Below, in pieces: positions 1 through 8,260 of a stretch of 24,652 nucleotides of DNA. The position numbers and the translations under genes are program-made. The stretch is taken from positions 1 to 24,652 of the IMG/VR virus record IMGVR_UViG_3300017991_000382, one strand, 5' to 3'. Under the pieces are notes generated by a model that was not told where the DNA came from, did not search any database, and saw only the letters and a list, made by a program, of their open reading frames with translations. This DNA comes from a virus. Position 1 is the stretch's first letter, and each line of letters starts with the position of its first letter.

Positions 1-2
1 CG

Positions 3-131
3 GCGTGGGACAATCACATCTACACGGTCGATACGGTCACGGGGCAGTTGTATTTCCGTTGGCATGGCAACGCGCTGCCGTGCAAGCCGGGAACACCCTT
101 TCCGCCTACTGCCCCATCTGATGCTCGATAA
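3..131 (+). CDS. Possible 3' end of a plus-strand gene (partial)
   Basis: A reading frame is open from the left edge to a TAA at 129-131 and encodes about 42 residues, including YTVDTVTGQLYFRWHGN near its start. The third codon positions are mostly G or C and the composition looks protein-like, while the other two plus frames read as arginine-rich or hit a stop sooner. If real, it is the tail of a gene that begins outside the window and converges on the holin-like gene, with a 26-base overlap of 3' ends. The function is not recognisable from so short a piece. A chance open frame is a real alternative. Confidence 0.42.
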   Translation, partial: AWDNHIYTVDTVTGQLYFRWHGNALPCKPGTPFPPTAPSDAR

Positions 132-423
132 GGCGGTCCAGTTTCTTGTTGATGTCGGTTGCCATGCCCTCGACCTTGCCGTGCAGGTCTCGAACGTCCT
201 GTTTGAACTCCTGGCGGTCGGCCTCGATGCGGGCGTGGCGCTCGTCACAACGCGACTGAGAGAACCCGTTCCCGTTACTCCGCTTCTTCTGGATGACCGC
301 CCCGCCGGCAATGCCACCGCCCCCGGTCAGGGCCAGTATGATCCCGGCCACGATGTACACGAGGTTCTGGCCTCCGTCGTTGGTGACTGTCTCGGTTGCT
401 CCCTGTGCGATGATCTGTAGCAT
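106..423 (-). CDS. Holin-like small membrane protein
   Basis: This 105-residue protein has one clear membrane segment at about residues 20-45 (NLVYIVAGIILALTGGGG and on), followed at once by a basic QKKR stop-transfer. The C-terminal half (about 57-105) is a charged, coiled-coil-like helix. One membrane helix plus a coiled coil is seen in several phage holin or XhlA-like proteins, and its place at the end of the late gene run fits a lysis role. The start is supported by GGGGAG seven bases before the ATG. It begins only 21 bases after the stop of the giant gene, so it is probably co-transcribed. No endolysin lies beside it in the window, so a virion-linked or superinfection membrane protein is an alternative. 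The gene is secure; the holin function is inference. Confidence 0.8.
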   Translation of the reverse strand: MLQIIAQGATETVTNDGGQNLVYIVAGIILALTGGGGIAGGAVIQKKRSNGNGFSQSRCDERHARIEADRQEFKQDVRDLHGKVEGMATDINKKLDRLIEHQMGQ

Positions 424-444
424 CCTTGCGCTCCCCTGTCTCGA

Positions 445-3400
445 TTATGGTGTCCGTCCCGCCATGCGTTTGTTGATCTTCTCAGCGACCTTGAGCCATC
501 GCTCGATCCCGGCGTAGACCTTCTTCCGTTCCGCGTCGGTGATGTTCTCGGCGCGAAGCCGCTTCCAGTACGGCGACAGCTTCCGCTGGATAAATCGCAG
601 TTGCTTCAGTTGGGACCGCTCGCGTCCGCTGGCCTTACCCGAGGCGTCTTTCTCGCTCAGGTTCTCCAGTTGCTCGTAGAACGCTTCGATCTGCTTACTG
701 GGCCGATGGGGCTCCCGCATGAACAGCGTGCCGATCACCGGCCAGTCTGAAGGCGTCTCCGGTCCGTTGATCCCCAGTTCAACCGTGCGGGCGGCGCGGC
801 CGTAGAGCCCGCCCGTGTAGCTGTTGACGACGTATTCGGTCTTGGCGGGCGAGACGTCGAGCGTCTTACCGACCTTCCGCATGAGCTGCGTGGTCCAGGG
901 CTTGTACTGGTCTTCCGGTAGCTTCCGGGCCATCGATTGCGTGACGATGGGGTTGCCCGCCCAGTCCTTGTTGGTCATAACGTCGATCACGGGACCGACC
1001 AGAGCCGGCCAGTCGGCGGGGTTGGCGTCTCTCGCGGCCTCGGTGAAGATGCGTTTGACCTCCTCGGGGTCGTCGTTGTACTTGGCATCGAGGGCCGCGA
1101 CCGGGATCGACTGGAACCAGTGACCCAGTTCGAAGGGGATCGGGATACGGACAATCGTGTGAGTGCCCGGAACGCGGAAGTGGAGATATCGCGCCTTCTC
1201 ACGCGGATCGAGTCGCTTGTACCATTCCTCGTCTTTGTTGCGCCACCAGAGCAGTATCGCCGGGACCGTCAGGGCGGCCAGGGCTGTCAGCGTCGTGCGG
1301 ATCGGCCGTTCGCGGAACGTGCGGAGGATCTTGTCCGGCCCCTGAATGCCCGCATTGAAGAACGGGATCAGTTGGTTCAGTATCTTGGCGATGCGCCCGT
1401 GGCGTGTGAAGTTCGTCGTCACGTCCTGGGCCTGGTTCAGAGCGTAGATCGATGCGTCGAGCGATCCGGCCCCGAATCGGGCCTCTCCGTCCTTCAGGGC
1501 CGCGTCGAACTCCGCAATGCGGACCCCGGCCTCGGTGACGCCGAACAACTCGCGCATGGCATCGATGGGGTGTAGGGCCGTGCGGATTACGAAGGGTTCG
1601 ACCACTTCGGCCCGTAGGTTCTGCGTGGCCTTGCGGTCGTGGAGGATCTGGGCCGACATCTTGCCGCCCATCGCCTTGAACCGTTGGGCCGCTTCGGTGC
1701 GGGCGACGTCCTTGACCACTCCCGCCGTCGCCGAGAGTGGCCCGGCCTTGGCGTGCTTGGCGAGAACGGTGAAGGTCATGGCATCGCGGACGAAGTTGCG
1801 CACCAGGCCGAACGAGGCGTTCAGGCCCGTGGCGCCCAGTCGCAGCGCTCGCGTGGCCTTGCCGAAGGTGATCGACAGGAACCAGGGCAGACTATACTGA
1901 TCCAGGCCCTCCAGGACGCGGTACACGTCCGGGTCCACCTCGTAGAACTGGCGCTTGCCGTCCACGACCAGCGTGACGATGTTGTCCTTGCCGTAGTATT
2001 GCGAGGCGTTGGAGTAGACGGTCAGGATTTCGTCCCACTCCTCCATCATGCCGGAACTGATAACGTCGGCATCCAGGCCCAGCCGCTTGTGGGCGATCTT
2101 GATGATATCCCTCTTGAGTTGCTCGGCGCTGAACTGCATCGCCTTGGTCGGGGCCGGAACCTTCCAGATGACGCTTCCCATGCCCTTGCGCGTCGCCAGT
2201 TTCGCCAGCGATCGCGCGACCATCGACTTGTGGGCCGTCGAGAAGATGCGTTCGGCCTGCTGGATCATCGTCTCGAACGGGTCCATGATCTCTCGGCCTG
2301 ATCCCTTGATGGCCTTGACCGCCTTGCCGACCTTGGCGATCCCCTTGCCCGTCCCGCTGGACTTCTGGACCTCGCCCTCGGCAAAGGCCCGCATGAACGG
2401 AACGTAGACCGGGTTGAGTTTCTTGATCTTCTTGAGCGCTTCGGTCTCGATCGCGCCGGATTCGTGCAGGTAGTCGAGCAGGCGGTGATTCCATTCGGTG
2501 ATCTCGGTGGCGGTCTGTTCCCACTGGTCGCTCTTGTACTTGTCGTATACGTACTGGACGTCGCCCTTCATCATGCCCGGGTTGATCCCCCGCTTCCAGA
2601 GCCAGAGGGCGCGCTTGGCGACGATCCATCGCGTGAACGTCTTGATGTCCTTACGCACGGGTTCGAGGATTTCGCGGAGCCCCTTGCCGTTCCGGTTGCC
2701 CGCCAGGTCGGTCGTGTACTCCATGACGAAGTGCCGGGCCTTGGCCGCCGGCTTGTCGGCGAACGCGACGGACAGAGCGACGGGATCGTCGGACGGCTTG
2801 AGGCTCTTGACGCCCGCCTGTTTCAGTCGCACGCGCAACGGGGCCAGCTCGTCGCGGAACATCGTATCGAGCCAGAGCATCCGATGGGTGATCCGCTCCC
2901 AGATCGTCCCCTTGATCGGCTTGCGGTTGATCTGCGATTCGACGCGGGCCTCAGCGCCCTGGAACCGCCAGGCCGAGATCATCTTCTTGGTCCGGGCCAG
3001 CTTCTTGGCGACGTCGGGGTTCTCCTCGAGGTAGGTCTCGGTGAACCACTCGTAGAGGTTCGGGGCCTTCTGTTGGGCCTCCTCGCCGGTCAGATACTCG
3101 CGCGTGAACTCGGCCCACCCTTCGGACTTGTAACCGCCTGGCGGCTTCCTGTCGGCATAGAGGGCCTTGCCCATCGCCATAAGTTCATCGGCAATGGCCT
3201 TCGAACCCGGCTTCTTCGACCAACGGTCGTTGGTGTGCCAGTCGAGGTAGTGCCCGATCTCGTGCATGGCCGTGGTCAGGCTGCGCACGTCCTTCAGGCG
3301 AATGCCGACCGCGTGAGCATCGTACCAACCGGCATAGGTCCGCATCTTGTGAGTGGCCTTGCCGCGCATGGTGATGTTGAAGGCCCGCTTGGCGTAGTCG

Positions 3401-6400
3401 ATGATCTCGCGGGCGGTCGTAACCTTGCCCTTGGGCTCCATCGAGACGCCGATCCGTGCGGCGCTGTCGGTGCCGGGGAAACCGGCCTTGCCGCCCGTGG
3501 CCTTGGGGGCCTTCTTCGGCTCGGCTTTCCGAACACCAAGCAACATCTGGTCAAACTCGATCTGCCCTGTCTTCGGAACGCCCTTGATGGGCATGACGAC
3601 ATAGCGACCCAGGACGCTTCTGCCCTTCTTGCCGATCATCAGGACGGGGGCCAGTTCCCGGCTGCTATCAAGGAAGACCTCCACCTTCTCGGCCCCCAGC
3701 TTGTGCAGAGCCTCCAGGCCATCGGCCAGGAGTTGCGGGTTCACGCTACCGACATTGCCCTCCGGTTCACGGATGACTACCCCGGAGATGTCGTCTTTCT
3801 TCTTGTCGAAGACAGCCGCTTTCTCCGTCGCCCGGATGTTCGCAGCGACGCGCCCCACGTCGTCAATCGTGAAGTGATGCGTTGCGTTCTCGACGTCGGG
3901 GACGATGTCCGTCCATTTCGGGAATCTGCCCTCACCCTCTGCGTACTGGACGGCTCCCTTCCTTCCTGGGTCAGTCCAACGGTACAGCCCCGGCTTGATA
4001 CCGTGCGGGACGGGCGGCTTGTCAACAACGAGCAGACGGCGTCCGTCGGTGACGACGAGTTGACCTTTCGGTTCGACGTGAAACCCGACGATCGCGTACC
4101 GGGCCGACTCCTTCGGTGAAGACGGCTTGATGATCTTGAGCAACTCGGCGGCCGTCTTCGGCTTCTTGGCCTTTGGGGTCTTATCTGCCTGGACAATCTG
4201 CACGCCATAGCGCTCGCGTAATTGCTTGGCGGCCATCCTGCGAACCTGCAATGGGAACGCCTTCGCTGACGCCTGCACCATAAGCAGGAACTCGTCACTG
4301 GCGGCCTCGACTTTATCATCGGTCCATTTGAGGCTTCCGTGGAGAAGGGCTTTCTCCTTGTCGGTCAGTTCATGGTCGAGCCGTTTGCTCAGCTCGGTCT
4401 CGGCCTTCTCTCGACTCGTGCCGAAGGGCAAATCGAACGGCTTGGTCTTCAACGGCCAGATGACCGGACTTGCGTCCTGCCAGAAGCTCAACCCCTTCTT
4501 CTTGCGTTCGGCCTCTGCTGTGTCGCGGCGCTTGCTCTCAGCCAGATCCTGGCGGCCCTGTTTCTTGGCCTCGTTGACGATGGCCTGTAGTTCCTCCTCG
4601 ACCTCAGCTAAGCTCCTGTTCTGGCCGATCCCCTGGCTGACCGCATTCTTGGTGCGCCGAAGAAACGGCGCGCGGTCCTGGAGCCCCTTGATGTCGCCGA
4701 TGAGGTCGTCGTATTCCTTTTGGAGCCATTCCTGTTTGAGTCGCCATACCTTCCTGGCAATGTGTTCGTCCAGGCCTTTGGTGTAGAATCCGCTCAAAGG
4801 GCTGTTCGTGACGCTGAGGGCTTCGGTGTTCTTGATTAGAACCGCTTGGTCCTTCGTTGCGCCGGCGTCCATTGCCATCTTCTGCACGAGTTGAGCCAGC
4901 CGGTCCCAGACTTTGATTTTGTCGGCCTTCTTATCCAGGAGATTGTAGAGCGCCCCCAGGCGCTGCGCTTCGCTGTTGGGATTCTCGTAGGCGTCTTCCA
5001 GTTGGGCCTTATTGCGCCGCTTCTGGATCGACTGGTATTTCTTACGCCAGCTCTCTGCGTTCGCCTTGGCGTCAACATATTGGCGAGATCGCTTCTGGTA
5101 GTTGACGCTGCCGGTCTTTGACCGCTTCATGCCGGTGCGTGCCTTCTGAGCCTCCGCTTCCGACTCCTTGAACTTTTGCAGGGCCTCGTCTTCCTGCTTC
5201 GTAAGGTCATCGGTTTCGCCTCGGGTGGTCGTGCGTTCGTAGGCGGGCAAGTCGGGTCCAGGTGCGGCCTCTTGCGTGCCACCGAGTTCAGCATAATCGG
5301 CAACCAGCCGCTCCCGTGTCCGTGGCTGGATGTCCTGCTTCGTCAACCACTGGTAGAACTTGTCCATGACGCCTTGCTGGTTGGCTTCATCCAAAACGCG
5401 GTAGGTGTCAGCGGCGCGCAACTGCTCAGGCGTATCAGCCGAGACTTTCAAGATGTTCTGGAATTGCTGTTGTCCCTCGCCCGTCTTCGCTGGCTTCTTC
5501 TTGGCCTGCTCGGCGGCGGGCGGCGCCAGCCCCGCCTTGTCGAGGACTTCTACCCCCGCCCATTGGGCAAATGCCTTGCGAGCCTCTTCGCCGTAGATGT
5601 TCTCGTACTCACCGAGAAGACCGGCGATCTGGTCAGTCGTCCGGGCGATCTCACTACGCAGCTGGTCAGGCATTCGCTCGCGCTGCTTCGCTGTCAGCTT
5701 CCGGCCGGTCTCGGGATTGACGCCCGTCTTCTCGATGTCCTCCAGGAGGCTCTTGGCATGGGCAATGCTGCTGTCGTAGCCTTGGAGTTCGTTCTTCCAT
5801 TCCTCGTGGCTGTAACGGACCTGCTCAATGTCCTTGGGATCAGGGTAGTGTTGCCCTGGTGCTCCCTCGCGGGTCATCGCTTCGCTGGGGGTGGGGAAGC
5901 TCTCTTTGAAATCAGGCTTCCCTACTTGGACTTCTCCCTCCTCTACTTGGACATCGTCGGCCTTTGGTTGGACTTCTTGCGGCGGTTCCGCCTTCTCCGT
6001 CGTCTCCTGAGCCACAGGAGGGGCAGGAGCTTCAGGCTTCGCGGCCTCAGCGAGCGCCGCTTGGAGGTTCTGGGCCTCGACGGTTTGGACTCCGTATTCA
6101 TCGCGCATGCCCTCCGCACCGCGCAAAGGTTGGGTCTCGAGTTGCGTCTTGATCTGGAGGCCAGCGCCGCCAGGTCCGATCTCGGGCGGCTTGGGCGCGG
6201 CGACGTCGGTCTTGGGTCCGGTCTCCGGGGGTGTCGTCTCAGCCTTCTGCGTAGCCGTCTCTACTGCCGTCTGCCCCACCGATCCGGCCAAGCCGAGCAA
6301 ACCACCGGCCGTCAGACCACCGAGGCCCGCCTGTCCTACGCGCGAGACGTCCTTACCCAGTTCGATTCGGTCGCCGTGCATGGTCGCAGCGCCGATGCTC

Positions 6401-7464
6401 ACCGTCTCCTGAAGGGCCTCTTCGAGCCCTTCGTTGACCGCCTTGCCGACCTGGCCGAGGCTGGCCTTGCCGACTTCCCGGCCGAGCTTGCCCATGGCGC
6501 GGTCTCTGGCTGCCTGTTTGATGGCCCGCAGCGACTCGCGGCTTATCCCCTTGCCGATCTTCAGGGCCTCATCGGCCTGCATGCGCTCGATGAAGCCGTT
6601 GATCGTACCGACAATCAGACGCTCCGTCTGGGCCAGGTCTTCGGACGCCCCGGCGTTGATGGCTTCCTGGTAGGCTGCTTCACCTTCAGCCATGGCGCCC
6701 ACGGCCCAGGCACCGAGCCCGCCCGTCGTCGCCCCGGCCGCTGTAGCTGCTGCCATCAGGGGCAAGGTCTCGAATGTCGTGTTGGCGATGTAGCCCCAGA
6801 CGCCCTCCTTGCGCGGACGCAAAGATTCCATCTGGGCCTCGTCGTAGATCAGCTTGGCGAGGTCTTGGGCCGATCCAGCCTTCTCGGACAGGGCCGGAAG
6901 GTCCGTCGCCTGAGCTTCACGTGGGTAGATCATGCGGGTAATCGGATGTCTGGCAATCTTCTTACCGATCGCGCCCAGCGTGCCCGGTCCAGAGGCAACG
7001 GTGCGCAGGCCGCCCCGCGTCAGGGCGTTATCGACTTCGGCCCGCCAGGTCGGCCCCTGGGTCTGGGTCGCGGCGGCGGGTCGTGTAACGCCGGGGATCG
7101 GCTGCGCTTCGGCCAGTGCCCGGTCGAAAAGGTCTCTCGGGACGCGGCCTGTCTGAGGCCCTGAGACCGGCTGTGAGGCCCAAACGTCTTGGGGGCCGTA
7201 GATGTCCACCCCAGGACTTTCTAGGCGTCTCGTGGGGAATCGAGGGGCTTCCTGAGGCTCTGGGGCTACTCCTGAACCGAGGAAGCTCTCGGCAATGCCC
7301 GGCCACTGCGCTACGGGCGGGCCGGCGGGGGGCGTAGAAACAACGTCAAAGCCGTCTGGAATGGCTGGGGTGGAGATAATGTCAAACCCTTCCGGAACAG
7401 TCGGCGGCGCTGTGGCGACAACCTCGAAACCCTCTGGTATCCTCGCTACTGCACTGGAACCCAT
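445..7464 (-). CDS. Giant multidomain (polyvalent) phage protein, probable internal or ejected virion protein
   Basis: At 2339 residues this is by far the largest gene. The order seen is: three PEGF-type repeats (9-45); glycine/alanine-rich hydrophobic stretches at about 230-258 and 378-397; a Pro/Glu-rich linker (about 400-520); long charged helices (about 690-1100); a sliding-clamp-like block (about 1120-1296); a zinc-peptidase motif HEIGH at 1401-1405 with a downstream GWAEF at 1449-1453; helical segments; and a C-terminal region resembling large polyvalent protein-associated domain 38 (about 1860-2210), with a hydrophobic helix near 2055-2073. Such giants in short-tailed phages are often packaged and ejected with the DNA, as T7 gp16 and the N4 virion RNA polymerase are; that role here is inference from size, hydrophobic helices and position after two helical proteins. 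The ATG lies within the end of the previous gene (19-base overlap) behind GGGGTGG. No frameshift was noticed. Confidence 0.93.
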   Translation of the reverse strand: MGSSAVARIPEGFEVVATAPPTVPEGFDIISTPAIPDGFDVVSTPPAGPPVAQWPGIAESFLGSGVAPEPQEAPRFPTRRLESPGVDIYGPQDVWASQPVSGPQTGRVPRDLFDRALAEAQPIPGVTRPAAATQTQGPTWRAEVDNALTRGGLRTVASGPGTLGAIGKKIARHPITRMIYPREAQATDLPALSEKAGSAQDLAKLIYDEAQMESLRPRKEGVWGYIANTTFETLPLMAAATAAGATTGGLGAWAVGAMAEGEAAYQEAINAGASEDLAQTERLIVGTINGFIERMQADEALKIGKGISRESLRAIKQAARDRAMGKLGREVGKASLGQVGKAVNEGLEEALQETVSIGAATMHGDRIELGKDVSRVGQAGLGGLTAGGLLGLAGSVGQTAVETATQKAETTPPETGPKTDVAAPKPPEIGPGGAGLQIKTQLETQPLRGAEGMRDEYGVQTVEAQNLQAALAEAAKPEAPAPPVAQETTEKAEPPQEVQPKADDVQVEEGEVQVGKPDFKESFPTPSEAMTREGAPGQHYPDPKDIEQVRYSHEEWKNELQGYDSSIAHAKSLLEDIEKTGVNPETGRKLTAKQRERMPDQLRSEIARTTDQIAGLLGEYENIYGEEARKAFAQWAGVEVLDKAGLAPPAAEQAKKKPAKTGEGQQQFQNILKVSADTPEQLRAADTYRVLDEANQQGVMDKFYQWLTKQDIQPRTRERLVADYAELGGTQEAAPGPDLPAYERTTTRGETDDLTKQEDEALQKFKESEAEAQKARTGMKRSKTGSVNYQKRSRQYVDAKANAESWRKKYQSIQKRRNKAQLEDAYENPNSEAQRLGALYNLLDKKADKIKVWDRLAQLVQKMAMDAGATKDQAVLIKNTEALSVTNSPLSGFYTKGLDEHIARKVWRLKQEWLQKEYDDLIGDIKGLQDRAPFLRRTKNAVSQGIGQNRSLAEVEEELQAIVNEAKKQGRQDLAESKRRDTAEAERKKKGLSFWQDASPVIWPLKTKPFDLPFGTSREKAETELSKRLDHELTDKEKALLHGSLKWTDDKVEAASDEFLLMVQASAKAFPLQVRRMAAKQLRERYGVQIVQADKTPKAKKPKTAAELLKIIKPSSPKESARYAIVGFHVEPKGQLVVTDGRRLLVVDKPPVPHGIKPGLYRWTDPGRKGAVQYAEGEGRFPKWTDIVPDVENATHHFTIDDVGRVAANIRATEKAAVFDKKKDDISGVVIREPEGNVGSVNPQLLADGLEALHKLGAEKVEVFLDSSRELAPVLMIGKKGRSVLGRYVVMPIKGVPKTGQIEFDQMLLGVRKAEPKKAPKATGGKAGFPGTDSAARIGVSMEPKGKVTTAREIIDYAKRAFNITMRGKATHKMRTYAGWYDAHAVGIRLKDVRSLTTAMHEIGHYLDWHTNDRWSKKPGSKAIADELMAMGKALYADRKPPGGYKSEGWAEFTREYLTGEEAQQKAPNLYEWFTETYLEENPDVAKKLARTKKMISAWRFQGAEARVESQINRKPIKGTIWERITHRMLWLDTMFRDELAPLRVRLKQAGVKSLKPSDDPVALSVAFADKPAAKARHFVMEYTTDLAGNRNGKGLREILEPVRKDIKTFTRWIVAKRALWLWKRGINPGMMKGDVQYVYDKYKSDQWEQTATEITEWNHRLLDYLHESGAIETEALKKIKKLNPVYVPFMRAFAEGEVQKSSGTGKGIAKVGKAVKAIKGSGREIMDPFETMIQQAERIFSTAHKSMVARSLAKLATRKGMGSVIWKVPAPTKAMQFSAEQLKRDIIKIAHKRLGLDADVISSGMMEEWDEILTVYSNASQYYGKDNIVTLVVDGKRQFYEVDPDVYRVLEGLDQYSLPWFLSITFGKATRALRLGATGLNASFGLVRNFVRDAMTFTVLAKHAKAGPLSATAGVVKDVARTEAAQRFKAMGGKMSAQILHDRKATQNLRAEVVEPFVIRTALHPIDAMRELFGVTEAGVRIAEFDAALKDGEARFGAGSLDASIYALNQAQDVTTNFTRHGRIAKILNQLIPFFNAGIQGPDKILRTFRERPIRTTLTALAALTVPAILLWWRNKDEEWYKRLDPREKARYLHFRVPGTHTIVRIPIPFELGHWFQSIPVAALDAKYNDDPEEVKRIFTEAARDANPADWPALVGPVIDVMTNKDWAGNPIVTQSMARKLPEDQYKPWTTQLMRKVGKTLDVSPAKTEYVVNSYTGGLYGRAARTVELGINGPETPSDWPVIGTLFMREPHRPSKQIEAFYEQLENLSEKDASGKASGRERSQLKQLRFIQRKLSPYWKRLRAENITDAERKKVYAGIERWLKVAEKINKRMAGRTP
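835..1887 (-). other. Domain in giant protein: LPD38-like C-terminal region
   Basis: Residues about 1860-2210 contain GLVRNFVRDAMTF, a stretch rich in N, F and helical residues (LIPFFNAGIQGPDKI), a hydrophobic helix ending in ILLWW, then RIPIPFELGHWFQSIP. This resembles the large polyvalent protein-associated domain 38 found at the C-terminal side of giant phage proteins. Its biochemical role is not known. The family call is from pattern memory. Confidence 0.6.
2995..3342 (-). other. Domain in giant protein: zincin-type metallopeptidase motif
   Basis: Residues 1401-1405 are HEIGH, preceded by a short helix (SLTTAM) and followed by YLDWH, as expected for the active-site helix of a zinc metallopeptidase (two His ligands, catalytic Glu). 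About 46 residues on, GWAEFTREYLTG (from 1449) offers Glu1452 as a likely third ligand. Zincin domains with an HExxH plus later Glu are known in phage polyvalent proteins. Possible roles are self-processing of the giant or cleavage of a host protein after entry; neither is shown by the sequence. Confidence 0.75.
3577..4107 (-). other. Domain in giant protein: DNA polymerase III beta sliding clamp-like (C-terminal half)
   Basis: Residues about 1120-1296 carry, in order, three hallmarks of bacterial DnaN. VTDGRRL at 1138-1144 matches the ATDGHRLA motif. GRFPKWTDIVPD from 1179 matches the FPDYRRVLP link between clamp domains 2 and 3. NPQLLADGLEAL, then a strand-rich stretch, then YVVMPI at 1288-1293 matches the end of domain 3, where DnaN terminates in YVVMPMRL. 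The part between the first two motifs is roughly half the length found in E. coli DnaN, so domain 2 is reduced, and no domain 1 is evident. A functional ring-forming clamp is therefore not assured. The likeness was judged by eye against remembered DnaN sequence. Confidence 0.72.
7330..7440 (-). repeat. Three tandem PEGF repeats at the N terminus of the giant protein
   Basis: Residues 9-18 (IPEGFEVVAT), 23-32 (VPEGFDIIST) and 35-44 (IPDGFDVVST) are three copies of one 10-residue motif separated by short Pro/Ala spacers. Similar PEGF-like short motifs occur near the N termini of other phage giant proteins (from memory, not checked). They could be docking peptides for another virion protein; that is inference. 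Confidence 0.8.
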
Positions 7465-8240
7465 TTGCCACCCCGCATCACTTTCTTTTCGCCGGTTTTT
7501 TTGTTCTCGATAACAGTTCCCTCGGCCAGTGGTTGGGACCGTTCCGGCACCAGGGGCGCTGTGGCGAGGCTTGGGCGTTTCGGTTCTGAGGTCTTCGTCG
7601 GGTAAGGCAGTTGGCCCGGTTCGGGCTCATAGTGCGGCGGTCCGGTCTGCTCGGCCGGTGCTTGGTCTCGCTCGGCGATCCTCTTGGCGATTTTCGTGCG
7701 CATACCGTAGAGGCCCTTGATATCGTCGTCCTCGAACAGTCCGACCCCATGCCTGAGCAGGTCGCTGAGCAGGTCGTCCGTCTGCTGCAAGGCAATCAGA
7801 TCCCGGTCGCCTGCGACCTCCAGCCGCTTGGTATCGGCCTCGATCCTCTGCTTGTTGAGGGGATGCATCTCGGCATCGCGCGTCTCGGCGGCGGCTTCGC
7901 GCTGCTGCCCCGGCGTCGGCAGGGCCGTCTCGCCCCGTCGCGCCATCACCTGCTGCTGGAGGGGCGACAGTTGCGGCGCGGCCCCGGGTCCGACCAGACG
8001 GTCGACGAACCCCAGAATCCCGCCCCGCTGCTGCGGCGCCATCGACTCGACCAGGAACCGTTCGGCGTTCTCCGGGCCTTTCCCATCGGGGTCTTGCAGG
8101 ATCAGTCCCATCGCGTGCTGATCGATCTCGCGTTGGCGGCGAACCTCCTTGATCTCGCTGATCCGGTTGGCGAGTGCCTGGAATCGGTCAGAGGTTTCCC
8201 CGAGTGCCCTGCTGCCGTCCCCTACTGTCGTAATGCCCAT
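7446..8240 (-). CDS. Putative internal virion protein, hydrophilic helical
   Basis: This 264-residue protein is hydrophilic and mainly helical, with charged heptad-like stretches at about 20-60 and 110-190 and a proline-rich linker at about 195-235. It ends in ENKKTGEKKVMRGGKWVPV, a short tail of a kind found at the end of phage proteins encoded just before giant polyvalent genes. There is no signal peptide or membrane helix. It starts 20 bases after the stop of the previous gene behind AAAGG, and its last 19 bases overlap the start of the giant gene, so the two are probably translationally coupled. By position it may correspond to one of the small ejected proteins of short-tailed phages, a T7 gp15 type role. 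That is inference; no enzyme motif is visible. Confidence 0.88.
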   Translation of the reverse strand: MGITTVGDGSRALGETSDRFQALANRISEIKEVRRQREIDQHAMGLILQDPDGKGPENAERFLVESMAPQQRGGILGFVDRLVGPGAAPQLSPLQQQVMARRGETALPTPGQQREAAAETRDAEMHPLNKQRIEADTKRLEVAGDRDLIALQQTDDLLSDLLRHGVGLFEDDDIKGLYGMRTKIAKRIAERDQAPAEQTGPPHYEPEPGQLPYPTKTSEPKRPSLATAPLVPERSQPLAEGTVIENKKTGEKKVMRGGKWVPVQ

Positions 8241-8260
8241 CGTCTCTGCCTTTCTTGTGA

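Noticed and set aside
5176-7164. Long plus-strand open frame opposite the giant gene
   Set aside because: It lies wholly opposite a coherent 2339-residue protein, is rich in Leu, Arg and Gly as GC-rich shadows are, and has no sensible domain.
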